Below are positions 53,652 to 63,167 of a stretch of 64,000 bases of DNA, one piece after another. This DNA comes from Hydractinia symbiolongicarpus (lineage: Eukaryota; Cnidaria; Hydrozoa; Anthoathecata; Hydractiniidae): the NCBI RefSeq assembly GCF_029227915.1, contig NC_079876.1, forward strand, positions 20,026,001 to 20,090,000, written 5' to 3'. The notes under the pieces were generated by a model. That model had not been told where the DNA came from and did no database searches. It worked only from the letters and a program-made list of their open reading frames with translations. How positions within the stretch are numbered: the first letter of the stretch is position 1; each line of letters begins with the position of its first letter. The position numbers were made by a program, and so were the translations under genes.

Positions 53652-54340
53652 CTAGTATGTTGAACAACACATAAGACCTATGAATAAGCCGGTGGCTCCT
53701 CCAAGTACCGCTGACATACTGTACAGACTGCAAGTTCTTTATCAGCTCCCGTTTACCCTCTTCACGTCCTTTCGCTACAAGCTGCTGTCTCTCCCGTTCA
53801 TTAAGGGAATCCACGATTTTTCTAGTTTTTGACGTATTTGCTCCTTGAGTAACATATAGCGTTGCTTTTCCTGCATAATAAAGCTGAATTCATAATCGTT
53901 AATCACCCTATTTTCCACAGCTCTACTGATAAGGTCGACAACAGAGTTAAGTTTGGTCTCTGCCAGCAGCCGTATGCTTTCGTGCTTTTTGATTTTGACA
54001 TCCAGCCTCTTGCATTCCTCAAACCCGCTTGCCCTAATCCTACGGTTATCGTGATCCCACCCATAGCTACGGCCAGAGGCAGGCCAATTCCGGATACCAT
54101 ACTACCAATTCCAACGCCCGAAGTAGTGACACTTACAGCGAGTAATCCATGATCAGTGTATCTAACCCACGTACCATGCATCTTGAACATTTTAGCGAGC
54201 CTGTCCCGCTCTTTAATCTCATTACGCAGGTATTGCTCCACTTCCTCGATTTTCTTAAGTCTGTACATTTGACCTTTATCACCCTCCCCCTCATGAGGAG
54301 CACTCGGTAGGCTCGGATAAAGCTTTTTAATTTCGCTCAT
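53652..54340 (-). pseudogene. Element gene with glycine-rich hydrophobic core and coiled coil, frameshifted
   Basis: The ATG at 54340 begins MSEIKKLYPSLPSAPHEGEG, then a charged helix and a ~45-residue Gly-rich hydrophobic stretch (LLAVSVTTSGVGIGSMVSGI, LAVAMGGITITVGLGQAGL) able to enter a membrane. Soon after, near 54020, a frameshift moves coding into a neighbouring frame with a Lys/Glu-rich coiled-coil region (to about 53830). A second shift leads to NERERQQLVAKGREEGKREL. The end is either in that frame or, after another shift, a short hydrophobic tail ending at 53652. Layout suggests a membrane-associated virion protein; this is inference. It follows the 54343-55011 gene by 2 bp, as in an operon-like block. 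Confidence 0.6.
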
Positions 54341-54342
54341 AC

Positions 54343-55011
54343 TTATTCTATCAGCAAATGCATAGTAATTCCCACGAAAGGGTTCTTATTGTTATTATGC
54401 TTGTTGATGAGCACAAACTCCAGCCTGTCTGTTGAACTCTTAAGTGGGAGGTATACGGGATTATCGAAACTCCAGGTAAGCATGTTCCCCCAATAAGTCA
54501 ACTCTTTGATGGGGAGCATTGCCAGTATATTGGATTTCTCACCATTTAAAAGACAGTAATCCGTATCCAACTGGTTGCACGTTAGTCTCAGCCACTGGTG
54601 AACATCAGTCTTGTAGCGGCTGTCATGGTCTCCCTCTGTGAATAGTACCTTGGCATCAGCCCTATAACCCACATGTCCTGCAGCGGTTGATCAATTAACG
54701 CACCGTATCCCTTCTTACTCCATTCCTAAGCACAGAGAGCTTGATCTTGCCCTCCGATTGAATGTTGGCTGTGGCCGCCAGATCCTCGATTCTATACAAC
54801 CCTGGCTCGATTGAGATGAGGACTTCCAACGGTCCGATATTTATATCGGTCATCGCTTTATAAATGTTGAACTCGCTACCACCTGGGGCGGAAACTGATG
54901 GATTTTAGAGCGATCCTCGTGCCTTCCCCCAGATGAGGGTCGAATATCGTAGGTTTCCCGACATCTGTAATATACAGTTGCTTCGTGTTTCTTAAAAGAA
55001 AAGATGAGCAT
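54343..55011 (-). pseudogene. Candidate minor capsid (penton-like) gene, several frameshifts
   Basis: On the minus strand an ATG at 55011 starts SFKKHEATVYYRCR; a shift then leads to PTIFDPHLGEGTRIALKSIS. Further shifts near 54900 and 54680 connect to a frame with GLYRIEDLAATANIQ and finally to the 54343-54672 ORF, ending PVYLPLKSSTDRLEFVLINK and ITMHLLIE. The beta-strand-rich end and size of about 200 residues fit a single jelly-roll minor capsid protein of Polinton-like viruses, but I rely on pattern only. Its first bases overlap the start of the divergent gene at 55004. Confidence 0.45.
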
Positions 55012-55943
55012 TTACTCGTATAACCCCAAAGCAAAGTATGCCCCTACACATGGGCACTATCTCGAGAGACTCAAGGGTGATGATCTCTCAACACAAGACA
55101 TCATGATTGACGCGAAGGGGTCCTCATTCAAGGTAAAATTCCCCAACATTTTCGTCGACTACGAATTCCATTCCGGTGCGGTGTTGAATACATGGCAAAG
55201 CCACCCTTTCAGCCTCTGGTCCACTCAGCTCAATTTTGCTACCTACTGCACAACTTCAGCTTGTGGTATTTCCATGCAGCATCTAACCACCTCTTTGCCT
55301 CTGGTTCGCTCCGTTTACCGCTTCCATGTGTACTTCCAGATTCGTAAAATCCTTCAAGATCTCGACATTTCTCTACCGGGTTCCGATAGATTTCGACGTC
55401 TCAACAACCATTTCAACAACCAAAAATTCAAGCAATTATCACGTGATTTCGGGGTAAGTAGTAGCGAACAAGAGTGGAGGAACGAGACACTCTTCAGTAG
55501 CTGGCAAGCTATTCGTAAAGACTATCCCGGCAGCGGGTCTAGCTATTTCGATGAAGATTCATGGAGTCGATGGATTCTCGAAACCTCTCGAAGCCTCACT
55601 CGTATAGGCATTAAATGGTTATCCCAAAGCGTAAACCAACGCAAGATCCAACATCATCGGCAATCAAGGTAGTTCGATCGATGCGCAGCGTCTATACTTG
55701 ACAAAATTTGAGGACTTGATCACAAGGCCTAGTGACACAGGTGAGAAAATAAGGCGATTCCAAAATGTGCTCAAGTATGCGCGCAGCAAGGTCGATTTCT
55801 CGGTTGCTCATGGAGTCTACATGATTCCTAGCGATATGGGCGTTCATATCGGGAGTGTCATGAATTTCACGAACAAGTTACCCATCAGTACGGAGTACTT
55901 CTCGATTGGTGTTAACCCCCAGATCAACGCTGGCAGACCATAG
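55004..55943 (+). pseudogene. Element structural-type gene, ~310 codons, one frameshift
   Basis: The ATG at 55004 (MSIYSYNPKAKYAPTHGHYL) opens 222 codons. A frameshift near 55645 moves coding into the +1 frame, which runs from about 55650 through LTKFEDLITRPSDTGEKIRR, KYARSKVDFSVAHGVYMIPS and ends NAGRP at 55943. The sequence is Trp/Tyr-rich (NTWQSHPFSLWSTQLNFATY) without membrane helices. Length and position in the capsid block suggest a virion protein; the family is not identified. The break is single, so this gene decayed less than its neighbour. Confidence 0.6.
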
Positions 55944-55991
55944 AGTTCAAAACATTATCCATGAAGGCAAGAAATTAAAGGGGAGGGTACC

Positions 55992-56093
55992 ATGCATCAG
56001 ACGCATGCCCCCGACAGACACGAGGATACCAAGTCTACCGTTATCACGATTGGAGTAGGGCTAATCCTCGCTTTCATCTGGATGAAAAAATAG
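55992..56093 (+). CDS. Small single-pass membrane protein, 33 aa
   Basis: ATG 55992 to TAG 56091. It has a short hydrophilic start (HAPDRHEDTKST), one hydrophobic helix (VITIGVGLILAFIW) and a basic end (MKK), like tiny virion or lytic membrane proteins. It is intact. It lies 48 nt after the preceding gene and 30 nt from the end of the convergent minus-strand gene. Its small size makes chance possible. Confidence 0.45.
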   Translation: MHQTHAPDRHEDTKSTVITIGVGLILAFIWMKK

Positions 56094-56123
56094 GTCTAAT
56101 GTGTTTATCAACATACTAGACTC

Positions 56124-56805
56124 TCATCGATCCTTACCACTCCTCTTGCTTCTGTTACCCACATACGCAACCACTATACCCACAGCAGCAGCCATGGCTA
56201 TGTATAAATGCTTTGCCTCGAATTCAATTTCAAGAACTCTTGCTGCAACTCTGAAAAAGAACGACACCACGCTTCCCAGGAAGGGATGCACTTGCTTTGC
56301 CTGCTAAGTACTTCAAAAATCTCCCGAGTCTTTCAAGTTGTTTTCGTACAAAACCTTTCTTACCTGTACTTCCACCGGCAGTGCCTCCACCTCCAGTAAC
56401 TGCCAGGACGATAGTAGAGACAAACAAGCCAACAGCAGAAACGATGCTCGCTATAGTCAGGCCCTACTCCCGGAAAAGGGTTTTAAGTCTTTCAAGCAGG
56501 GTTTTATCGTCTACGGCAATCTTCATCAGCTCGGACTTAATGGACCTCAGTTGCCTAAAAACCTTGAATGAAAGACCGTGCCTACCCAGTTTATCCTTCT
56601 TATCTTCCTTCAATTTCTTCAATTTCTTCAATTCCTTCTCAAGATCATTAATATCCTGAAGCCTTCGCACCCCGGGCTTCTGCTTTTTAAGTTCTTTCAA
56701 CTTACCCTCTTTCGTATTTATCTCACTATTATATTGTCCAAGTTTATCCTTCACCCCCTTAATAGTCTTCTGCAGGTTTTCAATGTCGAGCTTTAATTTT
56801 CTCAT
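56124..56805 (-). pseudogene. Element gene: coiled coil, membrane segment, hydrophobic C-terminus; broken
   Basis: ATG at 56805 (MRKLKLDIENLQKTIKGVKD). Residues 1-110 are a Lys/Glu/Leu coiled coil. An in-frame TAG near 56464 directly follows TLFRE; the frame then continues with a hydrophobic segment (LFVSTIVLAVTGGGGTAGG), a basic amphipathic stretch (RKQLERLGRFLKYLAGKA), and, after a frameshift near 56275, a second hydrophobic part ending at 56124. The design recalls minor virion proteins that act on membranes. The stop is one base change from Gln. It starts 10 nt after the upstream gene, so the two were probably co-transcribed. Confidence 0.65.
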
Positions 56806-56814
56806 ATCAGGGGT

Positions 56815-57425
56815 CTAGATCTCATCGTCGATGCCCGCGAACAAAGTATCTGCATAACCCTCTATGTCACGAGCAAAATTTTGAATGCTATCAATTGTCC
56901 TGAAGTCTCCTCACCCTTCTTAACAAGAACATCAACCTCCAGCGCAAGATTCTGAGCCTGTGCCCGACCACCATTATTAGGGGTAGAGACATACTTGGTG
57001 AAGCCCATATCTTGAATATCTTGAGCCGTAAGGCCCTTTTGTGTTAGTGTACTTATTGCTAGGAACCCGGTCCCATTTTCCTTCGTAACCCTTATACCTT
57101 TGAAAAAAAGCTGTCCCCCTTCACGTCTAAAGCTACCACTGGTGATATTGATATCTATCCGGGTTTCATCCAGAGGTCCCAGGTCTTGATTGTTTAGATG
57201 TGCGTAGAAGGCACTTACCTTTTCCTCTAATACAGATTTCGTTATTCTATCAAGTGTATCCCCTTGCTGCTCCGTCGTGGTATCTCCCGCTGTGCTGGAT
57301 CCCTGCGCGTCTTCGAGCCCACGGAATTCCTGCGGCACAAGGAGCTCACTAGGGACATTCTCGGACCCGAGATCATCCATCTGAATACCTTCAAAGTCTC
57401 CTTCATATCCCGGATTATCAGCCAT
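56815..57425 (-). pseudogene. Acidic element protein, ~200 codons, frameshift near the end
   Basis: ATG at 57425. The first 70 residues are acidic and probably disordered (MADNPGYEGDFEGIQMDD). A folded-looking region with FKGIRVTKENGTGFLAIST and LTAQDIQDMGFTKYVSTPNN follows. The ORF formally ends at 56862, but a neighbouring frame continues with ARDIEGYADTLFAGIDDEI to a stop at 56815, suggesting a frameshift near 56905. It is divergent from the capsid gene with only 34 nt between ATGs, so a shared promoter is likely. Function is unknown. Confidence 0.6.
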
Positions 57426-57459
57426 TTATTCAACAAAAAAAGTCCCTAATAATGAAGCA
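57426..57459. promoter_or_regulatory. 34-bp bidirectional spacer between acidic gene and capsid gene
   Basis: Two divergent start codons (57425 minus, 57460 plus) are separated by only an AT-rich spacer (TTCAACAAAAAAAGTCCC). Any core promoter must overlap one of the genes or lie here. No clear TATA box is visible. Confidence 0.35.
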
Positions 57460-58729
57460 ATGTTCGGTACTCTATTAGATCCACATAAGGAATTAAAGAC
57501 AATGCTTGCGATGAAGGGCTTGAAGCAGCGAGTAAAAGTGTCGCACATGCGGACAATGATTAACGAGAATACAGAGCTATGTATTGACATGTCTCAACTG
57601 GGACCAAATGATGTCTTATTTCCTGGCAGTATCAAACTCCTTTTCGATCTGGAGCTAACGGGGACTAATGCGAAACGCACGATCGTTTCGAATATCGGGA
57701 AGGCCCTGTTACAGAACCTTCGTATAACACTGGGCAGCAATGAGATCCAGAACATCGCCGACTACAATATCTTCGCGACATACAAAGACCTATGGCTTCC
57801 AAAGAATGATCGGGAAAATAACCTGGTCCTCGAAGGGATCGATGGCAACGATGGGAAAATTCGCGCTCTACAAGTTAAAGCGAGTTATGTAACCGGTAAC
57901 AAAGAAGAAAAGGCGATTGCGGCAGCTTACGGCAACACTTTTGCTATACCACTTGGCAAGAAGTTCGAATTAACAAGTCCATTACCCTCTCATCCAGCAG
58001 GTATACACGATAGGCTCCAATTTGCTATACGGTTCGCGCGTTTTGACCAAATCATCATAGATTCTGGTACGCCAGCCGTGGGGTCTACAGCGGCTAAACC
58101 AGCGGAAGCTACATATAAGATCTCAAACATGGAGCTATTGTTCGATCAGATAACCAATGAAGAGCTCACGAGTGCCATGTTGTCCAGGTACATCCGGTTT
58201 GCTTTGCCATATAAGCGCGTACTCCGCAGCAAGACAGTAACGATGAATAAAAGTGCCACCACACATAATCTCCATATCGGAACTCCTGCCAAGAGCCTGA
58301 CTCCTACTCTTTGTGAAAGCTAGCGAAGTAAAAGCATATGCTGGTGCTAACGAGACCTTCTACAACCCCAAGATCGAGAAGGTCTCGATCACTGTCGAAG
58401 GTAAGCCCTATCAGCTATATTCACATGCAATGTTACCAAACGATCACATTTAAACGGTTGTGAACCTGTTTGGTAGTCACGATAAGCACCAAGTGACTGC
58501 TGGCCAGTTTTTCACCACCCGGTATGCATTGTTCATCGATTTCCGAAGTAGCCCCGATAATAACCTGTACGGTTCTGGCAGACCCCTCCAACGTGTTAAT
58601 GATGGCATTACACTGCATATGACTAAGAAAGCGGATGGTACAAGCGGTGAAATTAACTGTTATGTGTACTTGCTCCAAGATGCGCAGTTGAACATCTTGG
58701 ATGGGCGCTTTCACTCTGTAGAACATTAG
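57460..58729 (+). pseudogene. Probable double jelly-roll major capsid protein, broken
   Basis: The ATG at 57460 opens 287 codons. A frameshift near 58310 moves coding to the next frame (YAGANETFYNPKIEKVSI), which has a TAA at 58451-58453 and then runs on to 58729. Total is about 420 codons, shorter than typical Polinton capsids. The first jelly-roll region has INENTELCIDMSQLGPNDVL and IVSNIGKALLQNLRITLGSN, a form of the strand-turn-strand motif of viral double jelly-roll capsids. A second beta-rich half has LGKKFELTSPLPSHPAGIHD and, near the end, GRPLQRVNDGITLHMTKK and YLLQDAQLNILDGRF. It would form hexagonal capsomers. The next gene starts 7 nt downstream. Confidence 0.65.
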
Positions 58730-58736
58730 AATAAAG

Positions 58737-59115
58737 ATGGCTACAATCGGCGTACTCGTAGCAGGTGCTGCTATAAATGCAATGGCATTTAGCGGCTCGA
58801 ATTTTCTGTTCAGCAAACTCGGTGGGCACGGGGAAGAGGAAAGAAAAAGACATAATAAAGCTATCGAACAACTTCAAGCTGCTCAAGCCCATTGGGTACG
58901 TGACAGACAGGCAAAGATCGACTGGTACAATCAGCAACGGGAGCTCAAGCGTCAAGCTGGTGAAAGGCTAAAGAAGTTTAATGAGGGCATGAGAGACTAT
59001 TACATCGCGACGATCGAGAAAGCTCCAAATCTCTCGGACTATTATATACCTTCGAAGCAACAACAGGACGGCGAGCTTGGCACTTCTTGGGTTTGCGGCG
59101 TATAGGTGGGCCTAG
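58737..59115 (+). pseudogene. Small membrane/coiled-coil element protein, frameshift at C-terminus
   Basis: ATG 58737. The N-terminus is hydrophobic (ATIGVLVAGAAINAMAFSGS) followed by a long charged helix (RKRHNKAIEQLQAAQAHWVR, QQRELKRQAGERLKKFNEGM) and a short Tyr-rich part (DYYIPSKQQQDGEL). The ORF ends at 59105, but the neighbouring frame gives a hydrophobic end (LLGFAAYRWA) stopping at 59113-59115, which suits a second membrane anchor and points to a one-base frameshift. It lies 7 nt after the capsid gene, so probably in the same transcript. Function is unknown. Confidence 0.6.
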
Positions 59116-60113
59116 ATGCAACGCGGAACGTTTTCGATATGTAATAAACATCTCGAAAGCAACAGCACATATCGTTGCCCACGAAGAAGAGGAAAAACTA
59201 AGCAGTATCTATTACCAACCCGAACATTTTTGGACTGGTCGAAAAGCGATCAAATTACTCGCTGAACACTCTGGCCTTTCTAGAAAGAGGGTTATTCACT
59301 GGTTGACTCGTCAGCTGCTCTGGCTCAGACATATTCGAGGTCCCAAGCGTATCGATTACCCACATTTCACAATTACAAAGCCGAATGAAATGCACCAATT
59401 TGACTTGCTCTACATGCCCCATGATAAAGTCTATGGAAGTACGTATAAATACATCCTCACAGGCATCGACGTGGCTTCGAGGTACAAAGTAGCTAGACCA
59501 TTGAGAACCAAGAATATCAGCGAAGTCGCTGATATGCTCAAGGATATTTACAAAGCGGGACCTTTACGATACCCGAACGATACCCGAAGACCTTCCAGTG
59601 GGATAATGGCTCAGAGCTGCTGGAAAGCAAAGGGGTTGAGACAAAGCGTGCAACGACCAAATACCACCACACTATCACGGCGTTCGTCGAAACTCAAGAT
59701 GCGCAAGAGTTGGTCAGTGATGAACAGAGTACCACTTGGGTTAAACACTTGTACACTATCGTGAAAAGTTTGAACAACACCAAAACAGCTATGATTGGTA
59801 TAAAACCTTCGAAAGCGATCAAACTCGACGAAGTCCCGCTTACGAAAAGCGAAGGCCATCCTGAAGAAAAGCCCCTACCCGATGATGGTCTATAATTGTA
59901 CCTCCTGCAACCGGAGAAAAACATAGTGATGCTAAAAAACGTGCAAAAGACGCTTGGTGGAGCAAAAAGGCGTATAGACTCGACCGTATTGTGACAGGTA
60001 CACGTCTCCTGTACTATTTGGCTGATGGGTCTGATCGAAGCTTTGTGTCAGACGAGCTGATGCTAGTACCAGAGGGTGTTGACGTACCTCCGGAGCATGT
60101 AAAAGAATGGTAA
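59087..60113 (+). pseudogene. Retroviral-type (rve) integrase, Polinton-like, broken
   Basis: The first frame (to 59574) has an N-terminal helix-turn-helix-like part (HFWTGRKAIKLLAEHSGLSR, KRVIHWLTRQLLW). It then enters the RNase-H-fold core with the first catalytic Asp in HQFDLLYMP and the block YILTGIDVASRYKVARPLR. After a frameshift near 59580 the second Asp appears in FQWDNGSE and a Glu in AFVE, only 28 residues apart where the family usually has about 35, implying a small deletion. Coding continues to a TAA at 59893-59895, shifts again, and ends with an SH3/chromo-like C-terminal part (WWSKKAYRLDRIVTGTRLLY, SFVSDELMLVPEGVDVPP) at 60113. The enzyme would insert the element's DNA ends into the genome; this copy cannot. 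Confidence 0.85.
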
Positions 60114-60124
60114 TTTGTAGGTTT

Positions 60125-60153
60125 ATTAAGGTGAACCACTGGTTCACCTTAAT
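60125..60153. terminator. Perfect 13-bp stem hairpin between convergent genes
   Basis: ATTAAGGTGAACC pairs exactly with GGTTCACCTTAAT around ACT. It lies 11 nt after the integrase stop and 33 nt after the stop of the minus-strand gene at 60187, so it could end transcripts from both sides. Its AGGTGAACC/GGTTCACCT core is shared with the hairpin at 53269-53294. Confidence 0.65.
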
Positions 60154-60186
60154 ATTGCAGCCCTGGTCTCTGTCGGTAAAATTGTA

Positions 60187-60420
60187 TCATAACCCTCTAT
60201 ATATTAAGCGAACCACCATGATGGTGGAACCTATAATGGCAAGCCTCCTGATCCAGTTTGCCTGGTCTCGAATTTGGCGCAAATCCCACGCTATGTCGCC
60301 CAACAGCCACCAATCTACAGCCGTTTCGGATGGTTCCTTGTCCGAAATGTTATCATACGCGAGCTCGGCCTCAATTTTCTCGATCCGTTCCATAAGCTGC
60401 TTAATTGTATCCTCGGTCAT
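60187..60420 (-). CDS. Small coiled-coil plus membrane protein, 77 aa
   Basis: Intact ORF (MTEDTIKQLMERIEKIEAEL). It has an acidic coiled coil, then DWWLLGDIAWDLRQIRDQAN and a single hydrophobic helix near the C-terminus (LAIIGSTIMVVRLIY). It is convergent with the integrase across a 13-bp hairpin. The family is unrecognised; the design suggests a virion or membrane accessory protein. Confidence 0.6.
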   Translation of the reverse strand: MTEDTIKQLMERIEKIEAELAYDNISDKEPSETAVDWWLLGDIAWDLRQIRDQANWIRRLAIIGSTIMVVRLIYRGL

Positions 60421-60548
60421 ATTTCATTTAGGAGGCGGGAGTCCAAACAGGGCTAATGCGCGCCATTGGCAATAAAGGCCTGGCTCTGTCAGTAAAACAT
60501 GGGTCCGAACCGCCCTCCTCCCATTTTCATTATCCGTATACCCAACAT
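60421..60548. other. Short non-coding segment left of the LINE insertion
   Basis: This is element sequence upstream of the 60420 gene, ending in CAACAT (60543-60548), which is the left copy of the LINE target duplication. Confidence 0.6.
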
Positions 60549-62057
60549 GTTGTTGTTGTTAATTTATTTATTGTCGGTTGAAATATTTACAAACAATACA
60601 ATAGCTCTAATTAAAGTGCTAATCCAAACCGACATATAGACAGAAATATAAATACTATAAAAATAAAGTAAGTGAAATCAAAAGAAAAACAAATAACATA
60701 TTTATGTTATTGTAAACAGACATCACAAGAACAATGCTGGCCATTCCAAAATTTTATCATTTTCTTAAAAATATTTAAAGATTCTGCTGTTTTCATATGA
60801 TTGGGTAATTTATTCCATATATTTGGACCTAAGGAAGTTAAACTTTTAGTTCCGAAACTTCTGGTATTTTTTCTTGGAACCTTGGGATTATTGACATTTT
60901 GTGATCTGACACTTTGTTGGAAATCAAAAATGTCATGAATGTATAAAGGGTTAAGGCTGTGCAAAGATTTGTAAATTTCTGTACATAGCGTTTTAAGCCT
61001 GCAAACACTCATGAAATTCCTTCCTGATTTTAAAAGCAGTTCCTCGTATGTACTATCAGAGTCGTCAAATAAAAAACGCAAAGCCCTTTTTTGTATTCTT
61101 TCAACTTTTAACAAAGATTTAGTAGATGAAAAATGTCACACTAATGGACAATAGTTAAAGTTGGAAAGTACAAAACTTTGAACAAGAGCAACCTTTGCTT
61201 TGTAAGTCAGAAACGTATCGAGCCTAACTAATGCATTCAATTGTGCCGATGACTTTTTGATAAGTTCAGAAATGTGAAGATCAAAGTTTAATCTGTTGTC
61301 AATAGTCACACCCAATAACTTTACGCTATTTTCTGTTTTGATAGTTTTATCGCCAATTGTTAAATCTATGTCACAATTATTATTTTTGTTCCGTGTGATT
61401 ATAATGGATTGAAATTTTCCAGGATTAGCTATCATTTTGTCATATTTCAGCCACTCTAAAGCTGTGTTTCATTCACTTTCAAACAGTTTTATTAAGTTTG
61501 TAATCGAGTTAGAGTAAGCGGAAAGGGAATTGTCATCAGCATAATTGAGAATACTAGCTTTTTTAATAAAATAAATAAAGTCGTCAATAAAAATATTGAA
61601 AAGAATAGGTCCTAGAATCGACCCTTGCGGTACACCAGATTAAATTAATTGAAACAAGCTCAAACTGTTATTTATTCGAGTAGCTTGTTTTCTATCCGAA
61701 AGGTAAGACAATATAAAAAGTAGAGATTCATTACTAAAACCATAAGCACTCAGTTTAGCCAGAAGTGAATCATGTGGAACACAATCAAAAGCCTTTGACA
61801 GATCCATTAAAACTGCACCTACTACATAGTTTTTATCTAATTTGTCTTTCCACTCTTCGAGTAACCTAATAAGAACATGTTGTGTACCATGTGTACCATA
61901 TGACGTTCTGTAAGCCGATAAAAATTCTGAAAGTTTAAATTCAATATATGTAACAATTTGAGACTTAATTACTCTTTCATAGAATTTAGAAAATATATTC
62001 AACACACTAACTGGCCTATAGTTGCTCACACTAAACTTATCTTTTCAACAGCTCTAA
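60549..62057 (-). mobile_element. CR1/L2-like LINE inserted in the Polinton-like element
   Basis: The minus-strand frame from about 62054 to 60707 is the 3' half of a reverse transcriptase: SNYRPVSVLNIFSKFYERVI, LMDLSKAFDCVPHDSLL (catalytic Asp), SGVPQGSILGPILFNIF, and NYADDNSLSAYS (the YADD box). It continues through the thumb and a C-terminal region (SLTSLGPNIWNKLPNHMKTA). All blocks stay in one frame; only three stops interrupt it, at about 61640, 61470 and 61135, two of them at positions where Trp is expected (TGG to TGA). The endonuclease is missing (5' truncation). The 3' end is an (AAC)n tail at 60549-60561. CAACAT at 60543-60548 and 62058-62063 is the probable target duplication. Lower GC separates it from its host element. 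Confidence 0.9.
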
Positions 62058-62063
62058 CAACAT

Positions 62064-62217
62064 CGCGGGTATCCCGACCATTTCACGTCATGAAATAGGG
62101 GTCGACCCCCTTGACAAAACAAAAAATCCCCATTATGCTTTCGTAACATTGGAAGGTGCCTTGGAGATAGTTGTCAAATCAAAAAGACCCAAGGCTGTGG
62201 GTGGACAGTGTCCACCC
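62064..62217. repeat. Cluster of short palindromes downstream of the ATPase
   Basis: CGGGTATCCCG (62066-62076), TTTCACGTCATGAAA (62081-62095), the contiguous palindrome GGGGTCGACCCC (62098-62109) and GGGTGGACAGTGTCCACCC (62199-62217, 9-bp arms). The last lies 53 nt beyond the ATPase stop and may be its 3'-end hairpin. The rest of the stretch is non-coding. Confidence 0.55.
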
Positions 62218-62270
62218 CTTGGAGCTTAACAACAGCGTCACCTTTCCGTCCTTGGATGGGTAGACTCAGA

Positions 62271-62861
62271 TCACTCGAGAATCTCCCAAGTCCTTTGATG
62301 CTCAAGTCTCACGTACAAGCACGCATGCTTGGAGTTTTTCAGGGTCTTGATCGACTCCCAATCCGAGATCATGTTAGTCTCCTCGTCAATAAGCTTCATG
62401 TCGCTGCGCTCGTGGTGGTACCACATAAACAATTGCTTCTTTTGTCGTCTTAGGTTCTTTGGCAAGGCAGTATAACACTGCGTTAATAACCACAAGCTGT
62501 GCCTCCTATGGCTCCCACTGATGGCTAGCTCGAGCAGAGGTTGAAGCTTCTTGTCGAGGCTCATGTCGGCGATCATATCATCAACGATAAACAGAGTCTC
62601 CTCCCCTGCTAGGAGCTTTGATAGTTTCTCGATCAAGACAAACAACTGGTCTCGTGGCTCGATTAGGAACACATAGTCATCCTTCTAAAGCGATGCTCTA
62701 TCGAGATAAGTCTTGTTCCAGCGAATTGTTGGGCAGAGGATGAAAACGTTGTGGTGCTTGTACTCATTCTCGAGCAAGTCCAAGACTCTCTGAGTTTTAC
62801 CACAGCTTGTAGGTCCCGTGAAGATCGCCGTATGGAGTTGAAGGACCACATCGAGAGTCAT
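62271..62861 (-). pseudogene. FtsK/HerA-like (A32-type) genome-packaging ATPase, one in-frame stop
   Basis: ATG at 62861; one frame to the TGA at 62271-62273 (196 codons), interrupted by a TAG at 62685-62687. Walker A is GPTSCGKTQ at about residues 16-24 and Walker B is TLFIVDDMIAD. A following strand with SLWLLTQ is the usual sensor/Gln position. The final part has LKNSKHACLYVRLEHQRTWE. This is the short, single-domain form typical of Polinton and adintovirus packaging ATPases, which pump DNA into the capsid. The stop is one transition from Gln. It is the third gene of a minus-strand run continuing to the right edge. Confidence 0.85.
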
Positions 62862-62904
62862 ATTTATTCTATCTTCCTTGGGCAGACAGAAACCTTGGAT
62901 GTAC

Positions 62905-63156
62905 TTACTTAGCCTTTGATACTATGGAGGCGGGAATCCACCCTTTGGAGACGGCCATCTCACGGCTTCCTCGTCCAACTGAAAAATAAGCGATCATCTT
63001 CATCACGTCGCTGGTACCCAGCTTGGTGCTGGGGCTCGAGATCTCGAGGAACCTCTTGCCAACCATGGCATATGCAAATGTGAACCCAAGGTCCACGACT
63101 GTCTTATACAGAACGTCGATTATCTCTTCTTGCAGGGGTGTAACGTTAGAACTGAT
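62905..63156 (-). pseudogene. Small element gene, ~80 codons, start codon not found
   Basis: An open minus-strand frame from just after a TAA near 63157, through VTPLQEEIIDVLYKTVVDLG and FTFAYAMVGKRFLEISSPST, ends SKGWIPASIVSKAK at 62905. There is no ATG before the conserved-looking part, so the start may be lost or use the internal Met in YAMVG. Globular, mixed composition; no family recognised. It lies between the ATPase and the membrane protein gene with gaps of 43 and about 11 nt. Confidence 0.5.
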
Positions 63157-63167
63157 TTATATTATGA

